Assembly (NCBI RefSeq): GCF_035046505.1
Contig: NC_089827.1
Location: forward strand, 19,791,353 to 19,855,352
Length of the DNA stretch: 64,000 nucleotides
Direction: 5' to 3'
Source of the DNA: Tiliqua scincoides
Taxonomy: Eukaryota > Chordata > Lepidosauria > Squamata > Scincidae
Shown here: piece after piece, positions 44,038 through 59,000 of the stretch
Numbering within the stretch: the first letter of the stretch is position 1
Layout: every line of letters begins with the position of its first letter
Translations under genes and position numbers: made by a program
Notes under the pieces: model-generated
The model's database searches: none
Seen by the model: the letters and a program-made list of their open reading frames with translations, nothing else
What the model was told of the DNA's origin: nothing

Positions 44038-47000
44038 CTACAAGGGAAGAGATTTTAACACATTTTCTTATGCTTTTTCTCAATTATATATTTTCTGTTT
44101 TAGATATAGAGTTACAGAATTTTCATTAAATCCATTCCTGCATAATCATGGAAAGGCAGCCTCGATATCCATACAAAACAATCAATGTCACTTTCAACAT
44201 TCACTAATTCTTGAGGTCAGAATGGCCATCACATAGAGGCCCATCATACTTTGCCTCAAAGAAAGAAGGAGGAAGGAACAAAATGATAAGCATTCTAAAA
44301 CAATAGGATCATTTAAACAAATGAGTAAATATAAACTTTCCATGGTTATCTGCCAATCTGACTTTGGGAAAAAAAAAATCCTATCTTGTCACTTAGGACC
44401 CCAACACTGACACACTGGACAACATAGCACAGACTCATGCAGGGTGAATCACATCTGAGGCATACTTTTGGTAGCTTATGTGTGCTTAACTATGAACAGG
44501 ATTGGGCTGTAACTTGCAATTATGTTTTCCTATAGAAAACAGACACCTTCCGAACCAGATAATTAGATGCAGCAAAACATGTACTAACAGGTTCATCATT
44601 TTCTACTTCTACTAGAGCAATAAGTATTTGCAGAAAATTCTGCAAAGAAAAAAATGTGAATTATATTAACTGGCCATCAAACTGGAGCCAGATAATCTTG
44701 TTTTCTAACTTTTCCTTTGAGGAGAAAGCAATATTTTCCAATTTCCCCCACAACAATTGATTAAAATATCCTTATCAAATAAATAAATAAATACTCTCAG
44801 GATTCTGCAAGATCCTACATCTGAACGTTAATCATAGTTGGCTTAAATCTCTGAACACAAGAACCCCATTGCAAGAGAGATTCATGATTGCATTTTTACT
44901 TACTGTTTTTCTCAGAGTCTGAGAGAAACATTACTGCCATATCAAATCTTTTTGATTCTGACAATTTCTGCAGAATTTCTAGAATGAGTGAAGGTTCCTC
45001 TTTCCTAGGAGACATGAATAACATACATCTGTAAATAACATGTTACAAATAACTAACTTGGAAAAAATCATGACATGACTATAAAGCTGATAATAAAAAG
45101 TAAAACATACAAATAATAATTAAAAAGATCTAGCTGCATGTGAACTAATGTTAAAAGGGACAGAAGTAATTACCCTGAAGACCTATGACAAGCTACAAAG
45201 AACTGCTGATAATCTGAAAATCAAGACAGATCCAGAACCTGAACACACACACCTTAATGAACTTGTCTGTTATTAATTCTGAAAATTAGAATCCTTTGAA
45301 TAAAAGAGCCAGGAGTTATTCCCACCTAAGGCTAACAATCTGTCACTTTTCCATGACAACTATTCCATCTTTTAGAATTATTCAAGACCATTTTACTGAC
45401 AATGAGTTTTTGTTTATGCTTCCTACCAAGATCACTTCAAATAGATAATGTCCAATCTTCATTTTCTCCTTAAAAAGACCTTGTTTATCAGGTCCTGGGG
45501 CTCCAGCACATTGCTTTTGTTCAAGAATAATCAATAGTCCTATACTTAGATACCTAAGAACGCATGAGCTGGCCTTAGTTGAAAGTCATTATTTGTGGTC
45601 ACCACAAACACTGCATCTCTCAAGGCCCAAGAACTTTGACTCTAACTTTGCATTCCCCACTGGAAGCATTCCGAGTATCTCCAAAACACAACACAAAGCT
45701 AAAAATTGATCCTCACCCCCCCCCCCGAGAGTTGGGGAGAAATGGTTTATTTTGTTTTGTGGAAGCAATAAAAATTTCTCGAAAGCACAGCATGAAGTCA
45801 GAGATGGCAAATGTCCCCTCTCTTGAGTTACAAGCTTGAAGAGGGGCAAGGAATCGCTTTGGATTTTGTGCTGTACTTTAGAGGTTCTTGGTGCCTTCAA
45901 TGTACAATGTGAAATCATATGTGAACAAAGTGACAATTGTTATGGAGACCATATTTATTGGCTGTTGCACAACAAGCCATTTTCATTCAAGTATTCTAAA
46001 AGACAAAATGGCAAGAGTATGTCTTCTCTCTGAGCATTACTTTTGCTGCTGATCTTTTTCCTGAACTGTAAAGTTTCCTACAGAATAAGATACTCTCTCT
46101 TATACAGAATATCTGAAGCAATATTGATTCTAGATACTGACAAGCTTTTAACAAGCAGAACTCACTTCCAACTGCATCCAGAAATATGCTGTGAAAAACA
46201 GCAACACCATTTTCAGCCAGGGACCAAGAAAAAAAAGCACTTTTAAAAAGGAAATCATCAAAAAATCCAGGAATTTAAACTTACCCAGTATAAAACTCCT
46301 GCAGAATTTTCAAAATTTGGCAAAATACATCTGGATCCAAGGATTTTTGGAACAGACTTGGATAAAGTGATGGATCAATTTGCTTGGGGAGAACAAAAGT
46401 ATTGACATGTAAGAAAGTTATTATTAAACACTATTATAGTTAATCTTCTACAGTGTATCAAAAAGAAAAATTTAATGAGTGAAACAAACCCGTTAATACA
46501 TTAATACTACCTCCATGAACCTAAGAATGCCTTCTAGAAGGCCAAAAATTGCAATGTCCGGTTTTCGGCCAAAAACCAGAATTCACGATTTTTGGCCTTC
46601 TGGAGGCCTCAGAAAATCTTCTGAGGGCCAGGAAGGCATCCCCAGCCCTCAGACGGTCTGGACATGACCGGAAAGCAGCACTGGTCGCTTTCAGAGGATT
46701 TCAGTTGCCCAAACCCCTTTCTTCATCCATGAGGACCCACTGTAGGTTTCTCCATTCCAGACCAAATGTTAGCCATAACTTTTATCTTACCTTTAAGTAT
46801 ATGTACAATTGATCTGGGTAGCCTTTTAATTTTCTGAAGTCTGATTCAAGTTGAAAAGAATTTATAGGAACTGGAGGTACAGGAAATGCAGAAACTGGAA
46901 GAAGTGTTTGGTTTTCTATCTCAACTTGTTTTTCCATATTGGGAAGCTGAGAGGCAGGTGACGGTTTCTCTTTCACATTGCTAAGAGGCCTAAAAACATT

Positions 47001-50000
47001 AAGGCAGACACAATGAGGATGATTGCTTTTATTTTGAGTCAGGTTTTAGGAAATGCATACCATTCTATAATTTACAAAGCAGAACACAACTGCTTTTGCA
47101 GTCAGCCTTATTATGGTTAGCATGGACATTTCACTGAAATGAATGCAAAGCATGTAAATTGCTTTGTGAAAAGCCTCAGATTGAGAAGTCAACAGCCACA
47201 CAAACATCTTTCACTTGTTAGTTCCTCACTGGACCAAAATGATCTGCATGTTTCCTATATGCACACATAAACTTACCCCATTTTAGAAATGCATGCTGTC
47301 TGTTAACAGCGAGTGAATTTACACCACTGCACAATGCAAGAATTAATTGGTGCAAATTACATGAAATATTGCACCTCTTCAACATGGTGCATGGTCTTCC
47401 ACCAAGAGTGACAAGTCATGTGGTGATCTGCAGACACAATCTTCCCCAAGACAAATTTCAGTAGTAACTTCATTTAAAACTACTTGTGTGAACACAGCCA
47501 TTTCTCACATCCTGATTAGACTATTGTAACATGTTCTATCTGGGGCTACCCAGATAGTATTAGGAAACTGCAACTGGTGCAGAATGCTACAGTCAAGTCA
47601 CTGTACACTGAAGCCACTTTCGGCTCAGATATGTCATTCCTTGTTGTTCAATTTCCATTAGCTTCAAATTGGTTTCTAATTCAAGATGCTGGTTATTAAC
47701 CTTATAGCTCTAAGGGTATGGGCCTTAGGTACATTAAGAACTGTTTGCTCCCACAGGTTTCTATCCACTCACATCTTTTTGAAGCCCCGCTCCACATGCT
47801 GACACCTGCAGAGGCCCAACTGGCTGGTATGTGTGACAATATCAGGAGTGGCGTCCACATCCTGGAACTCCCTTGCCTAGAAGTTTGCACTGCCCATCTC
47901 CTGGTTTTCAGGCACCTTTCAAAAGACATCTCTCTCTAGTGGAGATTTGGGGATTCTGCAAAGTTCAGGGCAGTGTCTCTTAGTAGTCATGGTTTCCATC
48001 TTGTTTCTGGACTTTTATTGTACTGTGTTTTCTACATTGTTTTAATGTTGCTGTTAGGTGCTCTGAAGCTTTAGGTGACAATGTGAAATAAAAGCCAACT
48101 ACAAATAATCCTGTGAACAATCATCAGCCCTAAAACCTACCGCAGATACCCGTCTATAAGTTGATCTCACACAGATAAGACGAGGGCAGGTTTTGAGCCC
48201 AAAATCATGGAATTTGCTATGACCCTCGGCGAGGGGGGGGGTTTAACTTAGGGAGGTGTCTGACTATAATTTTGTCTGATTTTACCCGAGGCCAGATCCT
48301 GAAAAATGTCCAGTAATTGTTATCTAAGAACTATACCATCTAATTTATTAAAAATAAAGTAAAAGATCATAAAATACATTTGTGTACATGGAAGGGGGGG
48401 GGCAGATCTCCATACATACCAGTGCAAAAACAGGGGAAAGGTGTGGGGGCTGGAAGATCTCTATATAGGCATCACAGCAACACCAGCTGAAAACCCCTTG
48501 CACACTCAGAGCCAACAGATGGAAGTGGGGGGGGGGGCAGATCTCCATACAGACCAGTGCAAAAACAGGGGGAAGGTGTGAAGGAGGGAAGATCTCTATA
48601 TAGACATCACAGCAACAACAGTGCAAAAGCCCTTGGGGCTGAATCCTATGCATGTCTACTCAGAAGTAAGTCCCATTATAGTCAATGAGGCTTAATCCCA
48701 GGAAAGTGTAGGTATGTACCTCTTTACAATGCAGATAGATTTTATCTTATTTTTACAATGCAAATAACCTGAACAAAAGCACAAGGGAGGAACACTGAGT
48801 GGAAGGAAAAGGGATTGCCATACCCTACCTTCCAAGCGGAAAGCACAAATTGGAGAGATTTCTAATGCAGCCACCTTGCTACCATGTGTAGCTCCTCACT
48901 TTCTCCTTAGGCAAGCCTGTCCACGTGGTGCTCCCAGTCCCATGCTCCTGCAAAGTCTTGCAAAGCAAGGCTTTGCAGCTTGTGTCCATGCTGGGGCTGC
49001 AGCCTGTTTCTTTTGCAGAACAAAAGAGAGAGCTCCGGAGTCCATGACTTGCTCCCATCATGCCCGCAAGTACAGGCTGCAGTCTCTAGCAGCGAAAGAA
49101 GCACAGCAGCAAACGGAGGGCGCTGCAAGCCAGAGGGAAGCTCTTCTGGGCTTTTGATAGCTGCCGCGATACCCTTAAACCACCCAAGCTCCTCAGTGAC
49201 CCGGAGATAAGACGAAGAGGCAATCCACACTGGATTTCAAAGCATGAATTTTTCGCCTTATAGGCAAGTGTCTACGGTATTTACATTATATGTGTAGCCC
49301 TTAAAATGAGCTATAAGGACTAACAATATAAACATACATTTTAGATCCACTTGTAATTTTTAAAGGGCTATAACTTGCCCGGGTTCTTGGTTCTTCCTGA
49401 GAGTCCTGATTCGAGAAAGAGAGCCCCTCAACATCGGAGGTGAAGTGGGTGGTGACTGGAACAGGACATTTTGCCTGTGCAATTTCCTACCAAAAAATGT
49501 TTTTTATTTTCTTTTCAGCACCATGCAAGAACAACTTTATTTGGCCAGCTCTTTTACATTTTGTTGGGTTTTATGCTACAATTTTAATTGCTTTTCTGTC
49601 GAGTTTGTTCTTTAATATTTAAATTGTTTTCATGGCTATACTGCTGATTATATTTTTATTTTAAGTCTTTATATATAGCTTTGGCTGAGGAGTGGCTAAC
49701 ACATGTTATGTGTAAAACTTGAGTTTGTCTGAGGTGGACCAGAGGGAAAACTGCTGCAGGAGAAGAGGCTGCAGTACCAGCAGAGGGAAGGTAGAGGCTG
49801 CTGTGTGCAGAGGCCTATAAAAGGGGCTGCACAAGCAGAGAGGGAATGGACCACCAGGGAAAAGCTGCCGTGAGGAGCCTTGGAGAGTGAGCTCTACAGA
49901 GGAAGGGGACCACCAGGGAAGCTGACCAGAGAAGAAGCTGCAGGAAGGAGAGAGCTGGGGGAGAGACCAAGCTGCAGAGCGGAGCTGAAACCTGAGAGCT

Positions 50001-53000
50001 GAGGAGAGAGTTGCAGCAAGGAGCCCCTGGGAGAGCCTCAAAGATCCAGGGAACAAACATCGAGCCTTTGCCTCAAGTCCTGCTGCCTCCTGCCTGCCTC
50101 AGGTCCTCACTCAATTGGGGAATTTGGAACAAAGGTGTTTTTTGGTTTTTTTTGGTTCAGGTTCCATTCCTCACAATAAAAGCCTTGAACTTACGTTGGT
50201 TTCAGTGGTCTCTGTCAACCCTGCATCACACACACAACAATGCTTCTGGCAATCATGCAACAAAGCTTTTAAATTAGAGTTAGTTTAGAACTACAGACTA
50301 TTTTTTAAGAACGATTAAATACAAAAAGCTATGTACTGAATATTTTAAGACTATTGATATGAACTGTTATAGCCAAAACACATTTGCTAAGGAAATGAGT
50401 AAGAAAGACCAATAAGTCCTCCTAATATGCAATTTCAGAACAAAATGGAGTTTAAATCACTAAACTTTCACAACTGCAGTAGTAAAAGCTCTGCTGCAAA
50501 TTCATAACAAAGAAAAAACATGTCAAACGTACAAGCCCTCTTAACGCTGATTATAGTGTAGCCACTTGCTTTCCTGTAATTTATCTGTCACTTCATTTGA
50601 CTTATTCAGGGGTTGGAACTTGGCATCAAGAATGCATTCTTATCAACTGTATAGCATATGGAGTTTCTTGAAGCTATAAAAATATGAGAAATGAGAAAAT
50701 CCAATACGTCCCTTGTGTATTTACATAACAGATGTATCTGAAAAAGCACTGTTGAAATGTGATATTTGAAATTCATTTAAAAGCACACATGCTGTCAAGT
50801 AATGACGATGATGATGGTTACTATTAACTGCCTTGAACAGCACAATCCTATGCGTGTCTACTCAGAAGTAAGTCCAATTTATTTCAATGGGAGTTACTCC
50901 CAGGTAAGTGAGTATAGGATCGAGCACTGAATTTCTCCATACCTGTGTGTAGCTTAAAAAAAGCAAAGTACCACCAAAACAACAATCTGAATTACTATTC
51001 AGTTATAATTGTATTAGTAAGACTTCCCTCCCACCCAACAAGTACTTAGTTGAACACACGATCCTGCAGCCACAATATATGATACTAAAATCAGCACACT
51101 TACTGTACTGCTGTGGAATTGCCTATTTCTTCTATTTTCAATAGCTTTGCTTTAGGAGTATCAGCTGGAGAACAGAAATCAGCCTTGTTTGAGTTCTTTA
51201 TAGATGCAGAAGCCTGTCCTGCTTCTAGGCTCACAGAACCAGACTTCTTAGATTCTAGATGGGTGGTAGTCACCAAACTATCTCCTGGCATTTCTTCATC
51301 CACTTCTTCAATGACTATTCTTCTCAAGGGTTTCTAAACAGAACAAAACCCTGTAGTGAGTCAATGACAATTATGGAAGAAGCTCAGCCAGTATTCTGAT
51401 GAACAACAAAATGCATTCCTGAAGAAAAGATGTGTGAGTTTTAATATGCTGTCGTGCTCTTCATTTTTGCAACATCAAGTTCATTATGGCATGAATGTGC
51501 ACAGGTAAGTACACAAAAGACATTATCATCCCACTAGTAAAAGGCTTTTTCTTTCCTTTTTCACATCCTAGTCAAACTGGAAGAGCAGGATAACCATAAC
51601 TACTAAATCTATCTGAATGTTCTGCTTTTCCTTTTACCTGCCTTCCCTGCGTTTCTTCTCTTATGCCCCTAAAATAAAGAAACTGAGCTCTCAGAGTAGA
51701 TCTATATGAACTTCACATATTTTCCTCTCTCACGCTCTGAAGATGTTTCTCTTTTATACATGCAGCCTGGATTTTGTACTCCAAGTTCAAGGAACTTGGC
51801 TTGGATATGTGCCATCTCAGATCCAACAAAAGTATGCCTCTGAATACTAATTGCAGGTGTAGGATAAATAGTATGCCTTTCTCTCCTGGTTGTGGGCTTT
51901 CCAGAGGCAGTTGGTGAGTCACTGGGGGAAACAGAATGCTGGGCTTCAAGGGACTTTGGCCTGATCCATCCGAGCTTCTCTTATGCCCTTATGCTGGAAG
52001 AAGGGAGGCACTGGCTGCTGGCAGAGGGCAGGGGAGCAAGCTACAATTCTGTTTGTTAACGCATGCAGAAATTCCTGTTACATGCCACACACATATTTTG
52101 ATGTGTTATTGAAAGTTATTAAAAAAATGATACCATTTATCATTTCTACTTACTGTTGACCTAAGATGCAAAGGTTTATCAATGGGTTTCACCAAATATT
52201 GTGTTTCTGTTTCATTCTCTGATTGTCCATGATATTCCTGAACTGTCCAAAGCCCTTTTGCAATTAGTTCCTTGAAAAGATTTATCAAAAAACCATCTTT
52301 AAGAATTTGCAAGATTTAAAATTCACAAAATGCATAGATTAAATGAAAATAAATTTACTGTAGTTGAAAAATAACTATACCACATGTAAATGCACTTACG
52401 TTCTTAAGTTTTGTTATTTCATTTATTGCTTGCTTATTTCCAGGTTCCAGTTTCAAGACAGTTTCAAAATCTGACAAAACAGACAACAAAGAAAGCCATC
52501 TTTAATACATTCTTTATAAAAGATGCCACAGCATCCTATTTACACATTATTTTTGCACATTTTTATACCACACTTCCTATAAGGAGCTCAGGGTGGTGTA
52601 CATGGATTTTTCCCTCCTGTTATCCTCCCAATAACCCTGTGAGGTAGTTTAGGCCGAGAGAGACTGACTGGCCCAAGGTCACTCTGGACGTTTCTTGGCT
52701 GAACAGGAATCTGAACCTGGATCTTCTGGGTCTAACTCCTGAACCACTGCACCACCCTTGCTCTTTATTTAACTGGTTTCTTAATTTAAAAAAAAAGAAT
52801 AAATAAGACATTACAAAACAAGGAGGAGGGTTAGAGGGGGATATGGGAAGGTGGGTAATATGTAAAAAGAATCCTGTTTGATGACTTATGTGAGAGTCAA
52901 CACCATCTTTTTCTCCACTTAAACACACATGTGAGTGAAAGCTGACCAGGAAGATTTCTTCTTTGTGATCTTTTCATAATATGATTATTTCATATTGCAG

Positions 53001-56000
53001 AAGATCAGGTGCTTAATGTCTAATTTTTAAGGAACAATCCAGCCAAAATCAAGCATTAGGAGGTCCTACTGAATTCAATGGGAAAGCACTTGAAATGCCT
53101 CCCACTAGTACCAATGGGGTTTGCTTAATGCTAGCACAATTATATCCCTAATTTATAAACTAGTAAAAATGATCATAACTCTAAATACTGGCTCAAGAAC
53201 TGCTACAATTTTAACTGTTGCTGAAACTGCACTAAAAGCAGATCATTTCAAATGTTTGGACATTCAGAACTGTGGCAAAGCAACAAACTAGGAACCATTA
53301 AAATGGACCCAAGTGGTATCGGCAGGGGATTTGTTCCCAAACTACCCCCCTGCCAAGATGCCAACTTCCACAAATAGAGGGATGCCCCGGACCTGACCGG
53401 AAGGTACTTTGAGGGGTGTGGGGAGGCCGTGGAAGACCCTTCTGGTCACATCTGGGAGGTCCTTGAGACATTCCAGACATCGAGTCAGCATCCAAGTTGA
53501 GTCAAATCTACAGGTGCCAAACCTGCAGATAAGGAGGACCCACTATATTTTTGCTTGCTTCATTTTAGGTTAAAATAACATTCCCTCTTCTTTCAGGAAC
53601 CATGATTCCAATATAGCAGGACAGCAGGTCAACTCAGATCACCAAATTCACTAGACTCTCAATTTTCAGTTTAGACAGGGTCATCATACTATATCTCCTT
53701 TTTCAAGAGAATGAAAATGTCTTTATATAAGTAAAATTAAGGTTTAAGTAATGCCCTCTGAACAAGAGTTAGGTAGACAAAAATTAAACCCAAATATCCT
53801 TGCAGTCACCCAGTGATCTGAAATACCACAGTAGTCCAGAACAATAAAACTGGAATAAGCTAGTCACCACATATGCAGGCTTTTTGTTATCCCATGTAAA
53901 ATGTGGATGAAGAGTAGCTTCTTTTACGCAGAGAAACTCAAACAGGCAAGAGGTAGCAAGCATACATCAAAAACATTTATCATTCAAAATCTTACCTTGT
54001 AGAGCTTCTTTTAGCTTTCCAAGAGCTGCTCTAGCAGTCCCTCTTCTTGCATATGCTTTAGAATAGGAAGAATCTATTAATACAGCTTGAGCACAATCTT
54101 CTTCTGCTTCTTCATATCTTTTCAAGAGGAAAAAAAGGTTACTTATTCCTGCTAATTAGATCAGGTATTGTTTTCATTCCTTCAGCCTACAGTTTAGACC
54201 AAAGTTTCCAAACTTAACACCATAGCTGAGCAGACATTCGATCAGTAATGTTCAACTAGAGTTTGCAATATCATCTGAAGAGTTGAACGTGTTCCTGTTT
54301 CGAGTTGTTACATGAAAACAAATGCGGAGACATGTCCTAACGCAAGTCACCTATGAATTAAAGCTTAAAGTGATGCTTATTTGGAAACTCCAAAAACCTT
54401 CCAGGTGACTATGATGTAAAGAACAACATTAATTTAAACATGGCTAAGAAAGACTTGTGATCCTGAAGGCACCCAGATAGGTCTTTATGTTAGAATTCCA
54501 AGCATCCTAGCTTTTTCTTGGTTCTTATGGCTAATGGTTAAAACAACTGGGAAGATCAGAGAGACCACAATTACAGTCCAGGTCTCAGAATTCACAGAAG
54601 AATTCACAGAAAAAGAATATTTTAATCTATCAAATTGCTGAAATACACAATTGGATTAACTATACTCAACTAGCATATACTATAGCAATGCAGTTTTCCC
54701 TTGTTGGAGGTCTTCAAGCAGAAGCCTTGACAGGCATCCTTTGGAGAAACTCTATAGAGAGTTTCCTGCTTCAAGCAGGGGATTCAGCCTACATAGCAAA
54801 AGATGCCTATTAAGCCTCTGCTTGAATAACTAGGGAGAACCCACAATTTCCCCTAGCAATCAATTCCACTGTTGAACTGCTCTCACTGTTAAATTCTTCT
54901 TGATATTCAACTGAAATCTCCCTTGCTGTAGCTCAACCCCATTAGATTTAGTTCTACTCTCTGGGGCAGCAGACAGCCCTTCAGATATTTAAAGAGAGCC
55001 CTTAGCATCCTCTTCTCCAGGCTAAACATACCAAGTTCCCTCAACCTTTCCTCACAGGATTTGTTTTCAAGACCCCTCTCCAACTTTGTTGTCCCTCTCT
55101 GAACCTTTTCCAGTTTGGCTCCAGCCTTCTCAAAGCTCCAGCATCTCACCTGGTCCTCTTGCCAGTGTGTAGTGAGATGAAAAAGAGTTGAAAATCACTG
55201 CTTTAGAGCAGGGGTGTCAAACTCATTTCATACAGAGGGCCGAAGTTAGCATTCAGGGCTCCAGCTGAGGGCCAGGTCATTAAGTGGAAAGTGTCATCAT
55301 TAAGCAGTTAATGGTCAGAAATCAGACTCTGTTCTCATATAGAAACTCATTAACTGCAAATGACAGAAGAGAAAGTACTCAAATCTTGATCATATTTCAA
55401 GATTTGGGAAAGCCCAATTTTCGTGTGGGCTGCCATTTCAGTAGTAACATCTCAGCAGCTGAGAGCTCGATGGACGGATAAAAAGCTTCTGGGGGCCACA
55501 TCTGGCCCCCGGGCCTTATGTTTGACACCCCTGCTCTAGAGGGACTGAGCATGTGGGATAGAGTGGAAATACTACTTATTGCAACTTGGAAGGTATGGTT
55601 CTACTAATGCAACCTAAAATTGCACTACCCTTCTTTGTAGGTACATTATACTGCTAACTCAAGTTCAGCTTGTAAACCACTGCAACATCCACTCTCACAT
55701 GTTGTACTGCCAAGCCAGGCATTGCCCATTCAATACCTCTGCCTTTGATTGTTTCAAAGATTCTGACACAGTGGAATGAATGAAAAGACTGCTCATCTGT
55801 ACAAATTTTTAGACGACTGCATGAAAATTAGCAATGAGTTATTTTGAACTGAATTCTAAGAAAAATTGCAGGTTATGAGAAACAGTAAATTCAATATCAC
55901 TCACTTCTGAATTTTCAGGTAGGCCATAGCTCTATTTGCTGGCAGTAGCGCATTGGTGCCATCTGCTGCTATGCCACGTGTGTAGCATTCTATTGCTGCT

Positions 56001-59000
56001 TCATATTTACCTTCTTTGAAATATCTATTACCCTATGATTTTGGAAGAGAACAATGTATTTATAAACAGTAACATGAGGAGTCTCAACAGGCTTATACAA
56101 GTTGCTTACACTTTGAAAAAACAAAACTTTAAATGTGTGATTCTACTTCCTCATTTATTCACTTCCTCACTCTGCAAATGGGAGAAGAGAATGAAAATAT
56201 GACCATATGAAATGTTTTCCAGCCATATGCAATTTTCTGCTTGTTTGGCATAGGCCAATGCAATTTATATTTAGTGTGGCAGTTAGGTCAGGGCTATGGT
56301 TGGGCTGTCACCATACTAGACTTGCTGAAATAAAAAAAATGCAAACATCAGCTTAAAGAATACCAATTTCATAGAGAACACGATATTGCATATGGAAGAA
56401 TGTTCCCCATTACCCATAATCATGAATTTATAAGGGAATATAAATAAATAGAAGCAGGCAATTTTGATGGTACTTAAGCCATATAATAAATAAGATATTT
56501 CACTGGTAGTGAAAGATGGTGATGTGAATATTCAGCAGCAGACTTCATATTTTCTGGAGATGTGCAAGGGTCAAGAAATTTTGGAAAGCAGCTCTATATT
56601 ATATTGAGCACGTAATAAGGTATAATATCCCAAAGGATCCACTAGAAATTTTATTGAACTATTTACAAGAGAAGGTTGAGATAGAGCATATTGAGATGGT
56701 TATAAATCTTCTTACTGCTGTCAGACTTTTGATAGATGGATATTAAGGGAAAAAAATGGGTCTGCCACCCATTCCCTAATGGTTTTATAATGTATGAAGA
56801 CTGCAAGATTAACAAAATTTACCCCATCCAAGTTCCCAATGGCTAGAGGAGTTTGTTTCTGGTGAAGACAGGATAGGCACAAGTCTTACTAATAAGTAAA
56901 ATAAATAACTGTTTGCAAACACCTCTACCAATGGCAAATCAGTACACAATAAATGAAAAAAATGGTCTGCTTGAAATATTTTTGAATGATAAGTTCCAAG
57001 ATGACATTTGCTCCACGGCCCATTTCCTTGATATGAAGCATCATTTTATTTGTGTTTGTATTTTTGTTGCACTGTTAATAATTTACTGATTTTCTAGAAT
57101 TTTTAAAATAGGTTGGACTGATAGTGATTAAATTTTTCTAGATGTTTTCCTATTTAGCCCATTTTTACAGAATGACAAATTGCAGTGGCTCATAGTGCAT
57201 AGATAGCATTACAAACTTTGCTACGTAAAAAACTTGTACCACATAACGCAGGTGTGGCCAAACGTGCTTAAGAGCCACATACAATAAACTTCAGGTGTTC
57301 TCAATATTCTCAAAGTGTTCTTCAAGAGTCTCAATATTAAGAAGCATTTACAATCTTAAATATATTTACTTGCTATGACAGTGATTTTCAACCTTTTTCA
57401 ACACATGGCACACTGATAAGGTGCTAAAATTGTTAAAAAACAGATGGTGTGCCTCAGCAATTAACAAGGCACACCACACTGCCAACAGGGGGCTCACATC
57501 CTCCAATGGCTCTACTAACAAATGAGCCACCCCCAAACTCTCACAGCACACCTGTGGACCATTTGAGGCACACCAATTTGCCCTGGTACACTGGTTGAAA
57601 ATAGCTGCGTTATGAACATTAAACTTAGATCCAGTGGTCTCTCAGTTTAGATCTGGCAAATAATTATAAATCTTGAAAATTTCTTATTTACCTTTTATAT
57701 TAATTCTGATGCAAAACAGAGCTCAGCCAACTTATTTTTGAGAGTCGCACATTATATGTCAAAAAGATGTAAGTGGCTCTCAAGTCATAGTTTGGCCACC
57801 CATTGTATTTTAGGATGACTGTATAATTCAAATTTGTTGCCTTTCCTGCCTTCCCCCTGCTGCATCATGATAAATACTGTCATACTCACCAAATCCTTTT
57901 CGGCAATAGCCTTTTGCTTAAGTTGCTGCTCTTCAATTTCTTTAACTTCTTGTTCTGTAATTTCTACATTTGTACAAGCATCTGGTTCTTTAGTTTCAGA
58001 ATTCTTTTTTGACCCAAGAGCCTGAAACAAAGTAAACATGTGCAAAGCATTGCTATTATAAAGCTAAAAAAAAGTTCATTAAGCAATTTTAACAAGCTTT
58101 GTTTACCTGTTCAATTTTTCTAAGTTCACTTTTTGCTTCAAAGTTGTTTGCATCCAGTTCAAGAACTTTTTCATAATCTGAATAGTAAGATAAACAAAAG
58201 TAGACTTTTCAAACCATCCAATGTATTGTGTAAGAAAAAAAAGCAAGTGACTGAAGCATTTGAAAAATCTAATGCAAGTTTGATAATTGTTCATAAATAG
58301 TACTTTTTATAAATTGATGCATGTAATTAACTTCATGTTAAAATTCTGGATGTCCTGTATCTGATGCAAAGTCAGGGACAGGGCATCTGAGAATTTAAAC
58401 ATGGAGCCCTTCAGAACGAAAGGAAACTGGTGAGCTATGTGGACGATCAAAGGGGGGAGCAATTGCAACAGCAGTCCTGCAAGGCACCAACTCAAAATTC
58501 TCTGATGTTCCCATCCCAATGCAGTGTTGGGTCATCCAGAATATTAATCTGGAGCCAACAGAAGGAGAATGTTGCTAATTACCCTTTCCATGGTAAGCTA
58601 CAGCGACACATGGTCACCTGGTAAGTACAGGGATGCCTACAAAGTGATGGTAGGGGGAAATAGAGCCACTATTTGGATTGTGTTCTCCTTTGTATTGCCG
58701 CATTGGGGGGAGGGAGGGAGGGTGCAAAGCAAGTGACCAAGGACCCCTAAAGCCTGGCACCAAGGCTTTCCAGACATAGTGATTTGGAAGCAGCCTGCTA
58801 TAAGCATCCATAAATATTTCTTCATTAGCTGAGCTTTACTGTGTGTGCTTCAGCAAAGATTGCAGAAATCAAAATGGTTATAGGCAGAGTGACCAAAATT
58901 AGTACTAGCTAACTCAGGGGTGCTCAAACTTTCAACTTTAGGGATGCTGGACCTTTAACAAGTGTATAGAAGAGAGAATTTCAGCAGGTGCAACTTGTCA

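Larger units (their letters stand above)
48138..49282. mobile_element. DNA transposon, TACCGTAGAYAC ends
   Basis: Left terminus TACCGCAGATACCCGTCTAT then 'aag'; right terminus in reverse TACCGTAGACACTTGCCTAT then 'aagg', an imperfect ~22-bp inverted repeat. The resemblance is to the vertebrate 'TACGGTA..CTATAAGACG' class. It contains a 135-bp tandem duplication and a small MITE. No transposase frame was recognised; opposed frames at 48876-49230 are uncertain. Confidence 0.55.

Noticed and set aside
44560-44640. Alternative terminal RPAP3 exon after the 'tctttgcag' acceptor near 44632
   Set aside because: The frame from this acceptor gives [14 protein letters not shown] then a stop, unlike the family. 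The exon at 43952-44037 matches [18 protein letters not shown] well.
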